NCBI RefSeq assembly: GCF_037893015.1
Contig: NC_133661.1
Span: 182,320,508 to 182,384,507 of the forward strand
Length of the DNA stretch: 64,000 nt
Direction: 5' to 3'
DNA from: Macrotis lagotis
Taxonomy: Eukaryota > Chordata > Mammalia > Peramelemorphia > Peramelidae
Shown: positions 21,960-33,024 of the stretch, piece after piece
Position numbering within the stretch: the stretch's first letter is position 1
Layout of the letters: every line of letters starts with the position of its first letter
Translations under genes and position numbers: made by a program
The notes under the pieces: generated by a model
The model's database searches: none
What the model saw: the letters and a program-made list of their open reading frames with translations, nothing else
Told to the model about the DNA's origin: nothing

Positions 21960-22493
21960 GTGTCAGATCTCAGTTATACACACATACGCACATTCCTCAT
22001 GCCCTAACCCTCAAGTAGTTAGCAAAAATAATTAGCTAAAAAAAAAGTCTTATACCTCTCTCCCCTTTCATGATTCAGAAAAAAAACCAAAACATTTCTT
22101 GTTTCTACTTTCTCTTCTCTTTTTACTCCAGATAATCTGTCTTCACAACTCAGAACTCAACTAAAACTTCTCCAAGAATAATAATAATCCCTTAATTGCT
22201 ATTCCACAAACCTTTTCTTAGCTCTCACATTAATAGAAATCTATATGGTTTCTGATGAAACTGACTCCCTCGTCCTAGATATCTACCTATATATGTGTCC
22301 CTTTTCATTCTTTTTTTTTCTCTTGCATTACTCTAGTGTGAACCACTAACAATACATTGGGAAGCTTTTCTTCTCTTTCTATACTCTCACTTGGTGATAT
22401 CAAAAATTCTTATAGGCTCAATCATCATCTCTTTGCAAAACAACTCCCATCAGTAGTTTCTTGACTGAATTATAGTCCAGCATCACCAGTTAT
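21960..22493. other. Intergenic, nothing recognised
   Basis: No gene. There are scattered cytosine/thymine-rich phrases and poly(T) runs only. Confidence 0.3.
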
Positions 22494-22508
22494 CTGTTTG
22501 TATTTCTT

Positions 22509-22660
22509 TTTTTTTAAGGTTTTTGCAAGACAATGGGGTGAAGTGGCTCACCCAAGGCCACACAGCTAGGTAATTATTAAGTGTCTGAGGACAGATTTGA
22601 ACTCAGGTACTCCTGACTCCAGAGCTGGTACTCTATCCATTGCACCACCTAGCCACCCCT
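22509..22660 (-). repeat. WSINE1-like SINE, antisense, with 15 bp duplication
   Basis: A full copy flanked by the exact repeat ctgtttgtatttctt at 22494-22508 and 22661-22675. Confidence 0.93.
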
Positions 22661-22689
22661 CTGTTTGTATTTCTTCATGGAATTTCTTT

Positions 22690-23080
22690 TTCTTTTTGGG
22701 TTTTTTAAAGAAAGATTTTATTTTGAGTTTTATAAATTTTCCCCCATTCTTGTCCCCCCCCCATAGAAGGCATTCTATTAGTTTTTACATTGGTTCCATG
22801 TTATACATTGATCTCAGTTGAATGTGATGACAGAGAAATCATATCCTTAAGGAAGAAAAATAAAGTATGAGATAGTAAAATTACATAATAATACAATGAT
22901 TATTTTTTCTAATTTGACAGTAATAATCTTTGGTCTTTGTTCAAAGTCCATAATTCTTTCTCTGGATACAGATAGTATTCTACATTGCAGATAGCCCAAA
23001 ATTGTCCCTGGTTGTTGCACTGAAGGAATGAATGAGCAAGTCCATCAAGGTTGAGCAACACCCCTCTTCAAGGAATTTCT
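22690..23080 (-). repeat. 5'-truncated L1 3' UTR, antisense
   Basis: It contains aagattttattttgagtttt, tgagagaaatc-type and tctttctctggatacagata phrases that match 35113-35475 (same orientation) and 27840-28318 (opposite). It reads on the minus strand and lacks any ORF2. Confidence 0.8.
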
Positions 23081-23245
23081 TTTTTTTTTTTTTTTTTAGG
23101 TTTTTGCAAGGCAAATGGGGTTAAGTGGCTTGCCCAAGGCCACACAGCTAGGTACTTATTAAGTGTCTCAGACCGGATTTGAACCCAGGTACTCCTGACT
23201 CCAAGGCCTGTGCTTTATCCACTTATGCCACCTAGCCACCCCTTC
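23081..23245 (-). repeat. WSINE1-like SINE, antisense, with 12 bp duplication
   Basis: A long T tract, a standard SINE body and a cacctagccacccctt head. It is flanked by caaggaatttct at 23069-23080 and 23246-23257. Confidence 0.92.
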
Positions 23246-23439
23246 CAAGGAATTTCTAATGGAAGACATTTCAAATTCAATGTCTCCAATCCCCCTCAAA
23301 TCACCCCTCCTTCCATTTTTTTATGTCTTTTGAAGATATTACCATCCTTTCAATCACTGTATATGACTGGACCTTGGCATAAAAGACAATTCTCTCTCCT
23401 TCATCCTATCCAATCAGTTGAAAAGTTTATAGATTCTTG

Positions 23440-23655
23440 TGGCAGCTAGGTGGTGGGGCTCAAGTCAGGAAGATCTGAGTTCAGATCGAACCTCAAACAC
23501 TTAGTTGTGTAACTTTGAGCAAGTCACTTACCTCTGTTTACTTCAGGTTCCTCAACTGTAAAATGAGCTGGAGAAGGAAGTAGCAAACCTCTCTTAGGTC
23601 TTCCAAGAAAACCCCAAATGGGATCTTGAAGAATCAGTACTAAAATAATTGACCA
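23440..23655 (+). repeat. Older SINE
   Basis: The order ggcagctaggtggtggggct, actgtaaaatgagctggaga, cccaaatgggatcttgaaga matches the 10316-type family. Confidence 0.75.
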
Positions 23656-23714
23656 ACAACATAGATTCTATCTAATAATATCTCTCTGTATCCATCCTGT
23701 TTTTTTCACTCACC

Positions 23715-24300
23715 CAGAAAGCTTAGCTCAATATTTGGGAAGCTCCAAAAGAAAGTGTGGGAGAGAAGAGGTGTTAGACTAACTACCAAATTGAGCCATA
23801 GACTTGTGAAACCTAGACAGTCTACCAGTGCCATGTCAGGAAATGAAATTGCTTCCATTTAAATTGCCTTAGGAAGATTCTGTAAGTCATTTGGCAGGAG
23901 AGGATACCAGACACAGAGATCTTTTCTTGAACTAAACTGCCTAGTATTACAACATTACTACAGAAAGTACAACTATAATAGGCTGGGCACATTGTTAGAA
24001 TGCTAGATATACACTTGCCAAAAAGATTATTATGTGGAGAACTCACAGGGCAAGTGCTCACAAGGGAGTCAGAAGAAGCAATACTGGGACACCTTGAAGG
24101 TCTCTCTTAAGAATTTTGGAATTGACTGTACAACATAGGAGACACTGGTATAGGACCATCCAGCAAGGTGTGCCCTCATCAGTGAGGGTGCTGTACTCTA
24201 TGAGAAGGGTTATGAAGTAGCTCAAAGGAAACATGATATATGGAAGTTTATAGCACCCACCCCAGATGTTCACTTGGACTATTTGCTCCCAACCTATGGT
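23715..24300 (+). repeat. RTE-like non-LTR retrotransposon relic (ORF C-terminus)
   Basis: In one forward frame around 23955-24100 the translation shows AGHIVRMLDIHLPKRLLCGE. This is the W-AGHVVRMPD-RLPK-LLYGEL type C-terminal signature of RTE-class retrotransposon polyproteins. A WQE-IPDTEIFS-like stretch precedes it. Multiple stops and frameshifts show that it is long dead. The RTE assignment is from memory of the motif. Confidence 0.6.
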
Positions 24301-24470
24301 AGAGAGTTCCAAGCTTGTATTGGGCTGATCAGCCACCATCAAACATTATCACCATCTGTGTCTCAAACACACATTTGTCTCAAACTCAGACACAGATTTA
24401 TCGCAAACATAGTGATGTTATTTTGGTCTTCTTCAATAATGAAGAACAAGAACCAACCAACTCATACAAA
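24300..24470 (+). repeat. Diverged composite-SINE tail
   Basis: tgatgttattttggtcttct followed by tcaataatgaagaacaagaa resembles the end of the ~320 bp composite SINE (tgatgtcatggtcttctttg; gaatgaaggacaa). Confidence 0.45.
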
Positions 24471-24474
24471 TATC

Positions 24475-24905
24475 ACCCTGGTTTAGTCTCTCATTGTCTC
24501 TCTCCTGAGTTTTTGCAGTTGTCTTCCAAATTGGCTTCTGGTTTAGTCTCTCTTCTCTCCAATCTATCATTCATATAACTACCAAAATAATCTTGCTAAA
24601 CTACAAATGGGACTCTCTCCTCTTCTCAAGAGCTTCAGTGGTTTCTTATTGCTTCCATGAATCTCTGTGAAACATGTAAAGCCCTTCACGGTCTGGCTCC
24701 AGCCTATCTTTCCAGACCTCTTCATACAGTCTTCATTCTAGCAAAATTTGCCTTCTTACTCTTTACAGAACTTAATATTATATCTACTATCCTCATGCTT
24801 TTATGTAGAATGATCACTATGCATGTCCTCTTTAGCTCCACCTATTGAAATCCTTTGCTTCCTTTAAGGCTTACCAGATACTATCTCTTAAAACAGCTTT
24901 TTCTA
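24475..24905 (+). repeat. L2 fragment, sense
   Basis: The order ctctcctcttctcaagagct, tcagtggtttcttattgctt, catgtaaagcccttcacggt, ctggctccagcctatctttc is the L2 ORF2 C-terminal and 3' region in sense orientation. It is decayed. Confidence 0.72.
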
Positions 24906-25595
24906 AATTTTATATAACAATGCCCATAACCTTTTTGTTAAGCAAAAATATATTGTCAGACTCCCCACTTTTTAATAAAAATGACCTATGCAAATAATTT
25001 TAGCTCATAAATTTACTTTAAAAATTAAGAATTTATTCTAATTTATAACAAAATCTTAGAGCTACAATAAATATAACATGACATACACAACTATTGAGTG
25101 AAGAAATCATTTTTAATTTTTATTTTTAAAATACAGAAATAATCACTATCTTAATGATATTAATGTTCTGAGTGGGTTTTTAAGTGAAAAACATTGATTT
25201 GCTGCTAAAAATCATTATTCAACCACTAATTTAGATTGATATTTTGAATTTTCATTAACTAAAACTGAAAAAAAGTTTTAACAAAGTAAAATATTAAGAA
25301 GGTTAACCAAATTTATAGCAATCATTTCCATAAATCAGAAAATTCTTTACTCACCTGTAGTCAAAACATAAGATTTTCAGGTTCAGGTAAAGTTTTCATT
25401 TTTTTCTATTCACATGGAGAAAAAACAAATTTATCACTTATGTCCATAGCAAATGGGTTCTTCATTAATATATATAGAAATATCCATAAAATGCAGTGAG
25501 ACTGACTTTTGCAGACTAGCCAAGTGATTAATAGGCAAGTCTTTTCTTCATTTCATTTGTAGGAAAAGATTTTTTTTTACTTTGAGAAATATAAT
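24906..25595. other. AT-rich interval left of L1
   Basis: Very AT-rich sequence with no recognised gene. With 28330-28705 it may be the two halves of one older element that the L1 entered: cagctttttctaaattttat at 24891 loosely mirrors gaatttgaggaccact at 28690. That pairing is speculative. Confidence 0.3.
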
Positions 25596-25719
25596 TCAAT
25601 AATTCAATAACAAACCTATCAGAAATCATATCATCATATCAATAGATGCTGAAAAAGTTTTTGACAAAATACAGCACTCATTACTGCTAAAAACACTAGA
25701 GAGCATAGGAATAAATGGA

Positions 25720-25989
25720 TTGTTCTTTAGAATAATAAGCAGTATCTATCTGAAACCATCAACAAGCATTATATGCAATGGAGATAGGCTAGAGGCATTC
25801 CCAATAAGATCAGGGGTGAAACAAGGATGCCCACTATCACCACTACTATTCAATATCATATTAGAAATGTTAGCTTCAGCAATAGAAGAAGAAAAAGAAA
25901 TTGAAGGAATTAGAATAGGGAAGGAAGAGACAAAATTCTCACTCTTTGCAGATGACATGATGGTATACCTAGAGAATCCCAAAAAATAA
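25720..25989 (+). pseudogene. L1 ORF2 reverse-transcriptase core (broken ORF2)
   Basis: This is the longest open stretch of the degraded ORF2, about 89 codons. It carries the [15 protein letters not shown] motif and the FADD catalytic box of the polymerase active site, ending at a premature TAA. Intact L1 ORF2 is around 1,250-1,280 residues, so this is a small fragment of the original enzyme. Confidence 0.93.
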
Positions 25990-26821
25990 TCTAAAAAGCT
26001 ACTAGAAATAATTTGCAACTTTAGCAAAGTCACAGGATATAAAAAAATTTTCATAAATCCTCAACATTTCTATACAGGACTAGCAAGATGCAACAGAAAG
26101 AGCTAGAAAGAGAAATCCCATTCAAAGTAACCTCAGAGAATATAAAATATCTGGAAGTCTACCTGTCAAGGCAGACTCAGAAACTTTTTGAAAACAATTA
26201 CAAAACACTTCCCACACAAATAAAAATCAGACTTAAATAACTGTGCAAATATCAATTGCTCATGGATAGGCTGAGCAAATATAATAAAAATGACAATTCA
26301 ACCAAGATTGAACTACTTGTTTAGTGCCCTACCAATCAAAATTCCAAAAATTTACTTCAGTGAGTTAGAAAAAATTGTAAGTAAATTCATATGGAGAAAT
26401 AAAAAGTTGATAGTCTCCAGGGATTTAATGAAAAAAATGTAAAAGAAGGTGGCTTAGCCCTACCAGATCCAACATTATATTATAAAGCATCAGTCATCAA
26501 AACTGTCTGGTATTGGCTAAGAAATAGAGTGGTGGATCAGTGGAATAGACTAGGTGCAGTAGCAGGAAATGATTATAGTAATCTGTTGTTTGATAAACCC
26601 AGAAAAATTGGAAGTTAGTATGGAAGAAACTTGGATTAGACCAATACTTCACACCCTATAACAAGATAAGATCAAAATGGATACAAGATCTAGACATAAA
26701 AAACAATATTATAAGCAAACTAGAAGATCAAGGAGTAGTTTACCTGTCAGATCTATGGAAAGGGAAGCAGTTTATGACCAAGGAAGAGATGATAGAGAAT
26801 ATCATTAAAAACAAACTAGAT

Positions 26822-26981
26822 GGGGTGGCTAGGTAGTGCAGTGGATAAAGCACTGGCCCTGGAGTCAGGAGTACCTGAGTTCAAATCCGGTCTCAGATAC
26901 TTAATGATTACCTAGCTGTGTGGCCTTAGGCAAGCTACTTAACCCCATTTGCCTTACAAAAAAAAAAACCTAAAAGAAACC
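26822..26981 (+). repeat. WSINE1-like SINE inside L1 ORF2, with target-site duplication
   Basis: The body ggggtggctaggtagtgcag to a long A tail is flanked by caaactagat at 26812-26821 and 26982-26991. Removing it rejoins the L1 ORF2 reading. Confidence 0.93.
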
Positions 26982-27913
26982 CAAACTAGATAATTTTGAT
27001 TACATTAAATTAAAAAGGTTTTGCACAGACAAAACCACTATAACCAAGATCAAAAGAAATGTAGAAAATTGGGAAACAATTTTTACAACTAATGTTTCTG
27101 ACAAAGGACTCATCTCTAAAATATACAGAAAACTGAGTCAAATTTTTAAAAAAAGACAAACCATTCCCCAATAGACAAATGGTCAAAGGATATGCAAAGG
27201 CAATTTACAGATGAGGAAATCAAAACAATCCATAATCATATGAAAAATTGCTCTAAATCACTACTTATTAGAGAAATGCAAATTGAAACATTTCTGAGGT
27301 AACACCTCACACCTCTCAGATTGACCAACATGAAAGAAAGGATAGTGATCAATGTTGGAAAGGATGTAGGAAATCTGGGAATTTAATACATTGTTGGTGG
27401 AGCTGTGAACTCATCCAACCTTTCTGGAGAGCAATTTGGAATTATGCCCAAAGGGCAATAAAAATGTGCATACCTTTGATCTAGCAATACCACTTACTGG
27501 GTCTATACACTGAAGAGATTATGAAAAAGGGTAAAAACCATCACCTGTACAAAAAATGTTCATAACAGCTCTGTTTGTGGTGGCAAAGAAATGGAAACTG
27601 AGGGAAAGTTCCTCATTTGGGGATTGGTTTAACAAACTGTGGTATATGTATATGATAGAACATTATTGTTCTATTAGAAACCAGGAAGGATGGGAATTCA
27701 GGGGAGCCTGGATGGATTTGTGCATGAACTGATGCTGAGCAAGATGAGCAGAACCAGAAGAACATTATACACCCTAACAGCAACATGGGAGTGATGATCA
27801 ACCTTAATGGACTTGCTCATATCAACAAAGCAGCAAACAGGCACAATTTTGGGGTGTCTGCGATGGAGAATGCCATCTGTATCCTGAGAAAGAATTGTGG
27901 AGTTTGACTATTT

Positions 27914-28073
27914 ACATTGTTGTAGTCATTGTTTGTAATGTTTTCCTGCTCCTGTTTATTTCACTGTTTATCAGTCCATCTAAATCTTTTCATGCTTCTT
28001 TGTATTCATTACATTTGTCATGTCAACACTGTAATAATATGCATATGCTATAGTTTGTTTAGTCATTCCTCAG
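27914..28073 (-). repeat. Inverted L1-ORF2-like segment within the L1 3' UTR
   Basis: This ~160 bp block interrupts the L1 3' UTR when compared with the copies at 22690 and 35113. It is the reverse complement of 28978-29140 at roughly 90 percent identity by eye. Read on the minus strand it resembles an L1 ORF2 C-terminus (NEYKEA-KDLDGLI-like). Confidence 0.75.
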
Positions 28074-28329
28074 ACTATTACCTTTAATTTTTAAAAAGTG
28101 TTGTCTTATGCAATTCTGCTATATCTCATGCTATATATTTCTTCCTTAAGGATATGATTTCTCTCTCATCACATTCAACTTAGATCAATCCATACTATGG
28201 AAATGATGTAAAGACTAGCAAACTGCCTTCTGTGGGGGTGGGGTGGGGGGAGGGAAGCAAGATTGGGGGAAAAATTGTGAAACTCAAAATAAATAAAACC
28301 TTTCTAAAATTAAAAAAAGAAATATTGAA

Positions 28330-28734
28330 ATATGTCCCTAGTATAATTTAATATTTCTAAGCTATTAAAGTTTAAAACTGCACTAAGACTTTTGGAGTAT
28401 ACTATATAATAGATACAGTGTTACTTTTAATTTCCCCTACAAAAACTGTTATACTTCATATTCAAATGCAGCAAATATAAAACTTTTGTGTCATAAGTTT
28501 ACTTTGACTGATAATTGACAATGACAGTTGACTCAGATTTGACCTAGTTTGCCCATCTATATTAATAATCACTATATTAATAATCCTTAAAGCTATATTC
28601 ACTGTTACTTGGAAAGAATGTACCATATAGAAATATTACTGAAGCTTAAATTGCATTAATTTTTCTGGTTTCCATGTCATATTGTTTTTCATATTGAATT
28701 TGAGGACCACTAAAAATCTCAGATATTTTTCTTT
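28330..28734. other. AT-rich interval right of L1
   Basis: No gene. It may be the right half of the element described for 24906-25595. Confidence 0.3.
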
Positions 28735-29240
28735 TTTGAATAGATTTTTATTGAAGTTTCTATAAAAAAAGTAATAACATAGTTTCTCCCTGTTCTTCCC
28801 CCCTTTCCCTCCCAAAGAGTCATTCTACCAGATCTTTTTCATATGAATTATTGTCTAGCTATATCTCCATCCCCCTCCATCTGTCTCTGTGATCATTTAA
28901 AAAAAACACTAAAAAAACCCAATTAAATGTAAGATGTGGTAGCAAAGAACTAGCAAAAAGTATAGATAATCTATCAACTGAGGAATGACTAAGCAAACCA
29001 TAGCATATACAAATTATTACAGTGTTGAAATGACAAATGTAATGAATACAAAGAAGCATGAAAAGATTTAGATGGACTGATAAAGAGTGAAATAAACAGA
29101 GGCAGGAAAACATTATACACAATGACTACAACAATGTAAATGGAAAGAACGACAAGACAATTAAAACTTTTTATTGTAAAATTGTAAAACCCAAGTGAGA
29201 AATGGAGAAATAAATATCCCCAAAAATAGATAAACAAAGA
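28735..29240 (+). repeat. L1-derived fragments, including inverted partner of 27914-28073
   Basis: 28978-29140 contains ctgaggaatgactaagcaaa, gaatacaaagaagcatgaaa and acaatgactacaacaatgta. It encodes degraded L1 ORF2 C-terminal residues on the plus strand, then an L1 3' end to ~29240. The first 170 bp (28735-28905) look like a separate antisense retroelement tail. Confidence 0.65.
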
Positions 29241-29515
29241 TGTTCGCCCTGATTTCTTTGGAGGTCAGGGTCTATAAGAGTGAAACACTGCATATCACAT
29301 TGGATTTTCTAAAAATTGTTGATCATTCAGCTAAATTTTTTCTCTTTTTATTTTTTAATTTTTTTAATCTGTTATAAAAGATGACTCTAGGACTTGATGG
29401 GAAAGGATACAGAAGGAAATTTAGGTAAGGTAAATATAAAAACAAATCAGTTAAAATATATTTTTAAAAACACTAAAAATAGAACCTTATATATGTCCTT
29501 ATTAAATTTGATTTT
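29241..29515. other. Intergenic, nothing recognised
   Basis: AT-rich sequence without an identified element. Confidence 0.3.
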
Positions 29516-29517
29516 GT

Positions 29518-29835
29518 GAGACAAGATGGTATAGCAAAGGGGCCAACCTTAGAGTCAGAAAGACCTGAGTTCAAGTAAATGTATGACCTTGATAGGACAG
29601 CTAGATGGCTCAGTGAATGAATTTGGAATCAGGAAGACATCCTCCTGAGTTTAAATCTGGCCTAAGATAACTTACTAGCTGTGTGACCCCTGTTCCTGTT
29701 TGCCTCAGTTTCTCATCAGTAAAATGAGCTAGAGAAGGAAATGGAAAAACCATTATAGGATCTTTGCCAAGAAAACCAAAATAGGATGACAAAAAGTTGG
29801 ACATGACTGAAAAGCAATTGAAATACTTCAGTCAT
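29518..29835 (+). repeat. Two adjacent older SINEs
   Basis: A truncated copy (29518-29592; tagagtcagaaagacctgag) is followed by a fuller one from 29594 (gacagctagatggctcagtg to agttggacatgactgaaaag). Confidence 0.72.
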
Positions 29836-30363
29836 AACATGATCTAATTGATATGGCCATATGGTACAGACTGCAAATCATCTATATTCCATCTGCAATT
29901 CTTATCTATGTCCTCCCATAAATCTTTCATATAAGGTCCATTCAAAGCTCTAGAGATTTTTTTCCTACTAGGTTTTTTCACCTTTTGTATGTACAATACT
30001 CTGACTATCCATCCCTACTTCTAGTTATGCAATCATCCCACCTCGTTTCTGGTCATCCTTTTCCATTATATTTCCTACATATATCCTCTTTCAGGCCATT
30101 TCTTGCCCATAAGTCATGATTGGCAATATACTACACCCCACTTACAACCACCACAAGTCTCTCCAATGACCTTTGGGTCACTCAAAATTTTGATTCTTTG
30201 CATATGGGAGCATTCCATAATATAATAGCATTCCATAATAGCAATATTATATCTCCAAGAGTCTAGTAACACTGTCAAAAGAAGGAAATGAGATTAACTT
30301 AGCATGGACCATTTCAGATGGGTCTATGCTGGCTAGTAGTAACCATGACTTCCTATACTAAAC
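29836..30363. other. Intergenic, possibly decayed L2
   Basis: Cytosine-rich phrases around 30000-30170 faintly resemble L2 but I cannot secure it. No gene. Confidence 0.25.
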
Positions 30364-30513
30364 ACTTTTTTTTTTAGGTTTTTCCAAGACAATGGGGTTA
30401 AGTGACTTGCCCACACAGCTAGGTAATTCTTAAATATCTGAAGTTGAATTTGAACTCAGGTCCTCCTAACTCCAGGACTGGTGCTCTATTCACTGAACCA
30501 CCTAGCTGCCTCA
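30364..30513 (-). repeat. WSINE1-like SINE, antisense
   Basis: tttttccaagacaatggggt through tgaaccacctagctgcctca. A tatactaaa repeat flanks it at ~30355 and 30514. Confidence 0.88.
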
Positions 30514-30519
30514 ATATAC

Positions 30520-31135
30520 TAAATCTTCTTAAGCCTAAACATTTAATTATAAACAGTATTTTCTTAGAATTTCTGTCAAGTTCACCAACCATAATTTGAC
30601 TTTCTTTTGAAAACTGACCCATCTTCAGCCCTACAATATCTTTCCTATTATATCATTCTCCTACTCAGAAGTCTTCTGTTACTCTCTTCTCTTCATAGCA
30701 GTAATCTCTGAAGTGGGAATGGGATTTCACTTGGGGGCCATGCCAAGGAGCATTAGCTCAACCAATTGGAAGGTAGAAAAATGGGTTGCATCTGACCCTC
30801 CTCATGATATCCAGTTGTGAGTGTTGTCTCCAACAATGCTGATCTTTATACCCTTAACTCTTCCATCTCCCTATGCCATGAAAATTCCCAATTTTGAGCC
30901 AAGATTCAGACCCTTCTGGAAATTATAATTAAATGGCACTCATAGCAAGTGCTGTGCAAAGGTGATTAAGAAATTGTTCTTCCTACTCCATCAAGGTTAT
31001 GGGAAGTTGCCCCTCTGAGAACAGGTGTTATGTTCTAGGACAGTGACCAGTGAATGAGTCACCTGTTTCTTTTTTTTTTTTCTTTTTGAGTGAGCCTGAT
31101 TGAGTCACACAGGATAAGCAAGTATAGATGAATTG
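30520..31135. other. Intergenic, nothing certain
   Basis: No gene or confident repeat. 30650-30710 has weak L2-like wording (ctactcagaagtcttctgtt). Confidence 0.25.
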
Positions 31136-31335
31136 CAATCTGTACAACAGATGTCTTTACATTATCTTTCTCCCAACCTCACCACTCTTCCAAATTTTCC
31201 TGTTACTGTCTAGAACACTACCATACTTCCCGTCATTCAGTTTCGCAACCTCAGTGTTGACTTTAATTCACTCTCCCCATAAAAGCAATCATTTGCCAAA
31301 TCTTGTCATTTCCCCCTACCCCCATGACATTTCTT

Positions 31336-31486
31336 TAGGATTTTTTTTTGCAAGGGAAATGGGGTTAAGTAGCTTGCCCAAGACCACACAGCTAGGCAAT
31401 TATTAAGTGCCTGAGGCTGAATTTGAACTCAGGTACTTCTGACTTCATGGCCAGTGCTCTATCCACTGCGCCACCTAGCAGCTCCA
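31336..31486 (-). repeat. WSINE1-like SINE, antisense, with 14 bp duplication
   Basis: A full copy in L2, flanked by ccatgacatttctt at about 31322-31335 and 31487-31500. Confidence 0.93.
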
Positions 31487-31917
31487 CCATGACATTTCTT
31501 GCATCTTTCCCTTTCCGTCTGTTCTCACAGTCACCACTGTACTTCAAAACCTCATTGCCTCTTTCCTGGTCTTTTGCAATAGTCTCCAAATTGCTCCTTC
31601 TGCCTCATTCCTAAAGCACAAGTCTGAACTTAGCATTTCCCTCCTCAGTAAATAAGAGACTCCTTACTGATTCTAGGATAAAATAATAGTTTATCTTTAT
31701 ATCATTCATTTTTTATTTATTTTTTAATTGATCTCTTAATTTTATTTTTAATTCTTATTTTGTACAAATTTTTTTTTACATTAATAAAATATTCTTGTTT
31801 AAGAGTAAACAAAATGTCCCTCCCCCCCTCCCCCCATGAATATAGACTTGCTTGGGCAATAAAGCAAAGGGGAGAGAAAAAAAATTAAAATAAAAAAAGG
31901 AATAATAGTAATAATTG

Positions 31918-32060
31918 TAGGTATGGCCAGGTGGCCCTGGAGCCACGAGCATCCGAGCCCACATCCAGTCCCGTAGACCCAACAATCACCCAGCCATGTG
32001 ACATGCAAGCCACCCGATCCCCAATGCCCTGCAAAAACCTAAAAGAAGAAAAAAAAAAAG
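31918..32060 (+). repeat. SINE-like module 1 in the HAL1 3' region
   Basis: ggtatggccaggtggccctg to ccaatgccctgcaaaaacct. It is tRNA-SINE-like but GC-shifted, and antisense to the host element. Confidence 0.7.
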
Positions 32061-32089
32061 ACCGAAAATAAAATAAAATAGTATTAATA

Positions 32090-32250
32090 GTAGGGGTGGC
32101 TGGGTGGCAGACAGAGCATTGGCCCTTGAGTCAGGAGCACCTGGGTCCAAATCCGGCCTCAGACACCCAAAGATCACCTTGCTATGTGGCCCCAGGCAGG
32201 CCACCCAGCCCCATTTGCCCTGCACCCTCCCCCAAATAATAATAATAAAA
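32090..32250 (+). repeat. SINE-like module 2 in the HAL1 3' region
   Basis: aggggtggctgggtggcaga, ccttgagtcaggagcacctg, aaatccggcctcagacaccc, gccccatttgccctgcac. The tail has grown into an aat repeat. Confidence 0.8.
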
Positions 32251-32443
32251 AATGTGCTTCAGTCTTTGTTCCAACACCAACAACTCTGTCATGGGTGGAT
32301 CACATTCTTTATGGTAAGTCCATCGCAAAAGTTACTTCCATATTTTTTCCATCGTTGCCATTTCTGATCGCAACTCCCTCCTTTCTTATTTCTCCACTAC
32401 CATGTACTGTATTTTCTCTCTCCTTTCACTCTGACTCTGCTGT

Positions 32444-32600
32444 AGGGTCACTGAGTGGCACAGCAGACAGATCCCTGGTCCTGGGGCCAAGAAGCCCTGA
32501 GCCCCCATACCACCCCTTAGGCCCAGAATCCACCTGGTCCTATGGTCCTGGACAGGCCATCCAATCCCAGCCCCTTGCAAGAAGTAAAAAAGAAAATGTG
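32444..32600 (+). repeat. SINE-like module 3, shared with the copy at 47565
   Basis: gggtcactgagtggcacagc to agccccttgcaagaag. It lies between a ctctcctttcact-type and an aaaatgtgttataactaac-type phrase. The same junctions occur at 47565-47703, so the module predates amplification of this L1 subfamily. Confidence 0.72.
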
Positions 32601-33024
32601 TTATAACTAACCACTCTCCCCCCATGGTCCATCCTCTCCTCCTTTATTCACATCCCCACCCCTTCCCCCTGCTCCCCCGCCCTTCTTACTACAGATGCCT
32701 ATACCCCATTGAGTATATATGCTGTTTCCTCTCCTAGCCACCTCTGATGAGAGCAAAGGTTCCCTCATTCCCCTTTGCTACCCCACTTCCATATCACTGC
32801 AATAGCTCATTGTAATAATAAAAAAAAATCTTATTATATGAAATATCTTGGCCTATTCCCCCTCTCCTTTTTCTTTCTCCCATTACATTTCCCTTTTTTT
32901 CTATTGACTCCATTTTTACACCATATTTTATCTTCAAATTCATCTTTCTCCTGTGCTTCAACTATAAAAGCTCCCTCTACCTGCTCTATTAACTGAGGAG
33001 GTTCATATGAGTATTATCAGTGTC

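Larger units (their letters stand above)
25600..28318 (+). repeat. 5'-truncated L1 with ORF2 reverse transcriptase, sense strand
   Basis: The reverse-transcriptase domain is readable. [13 protein letters not shown] sequence lies near 25645, then [17 protein letters not shown] at ~25815-25865 and the catalytic [12 protein letters not shown] at 25945-25985. Downstream come [12 protein letters not shown], CTDKTTITKIKRN-like and CWWSCELI/PFWRAIW-like phrases, with GAWMDLCMN-like near 27705. The 3' UTR ends aaataaaacctttctaaaat plus A-rich tail. Stops and frameshifts interrupt it throughout, so it is inactive. A young SINE (26822-26981) splits ORF2. Confidence 0.95.

Noticed and set aside
24891-28705. 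hAT DNA transposon interrupted by the L1
   Set aside because: The two candidate ends match only loosely and no clean 8 bp target duplication was found.
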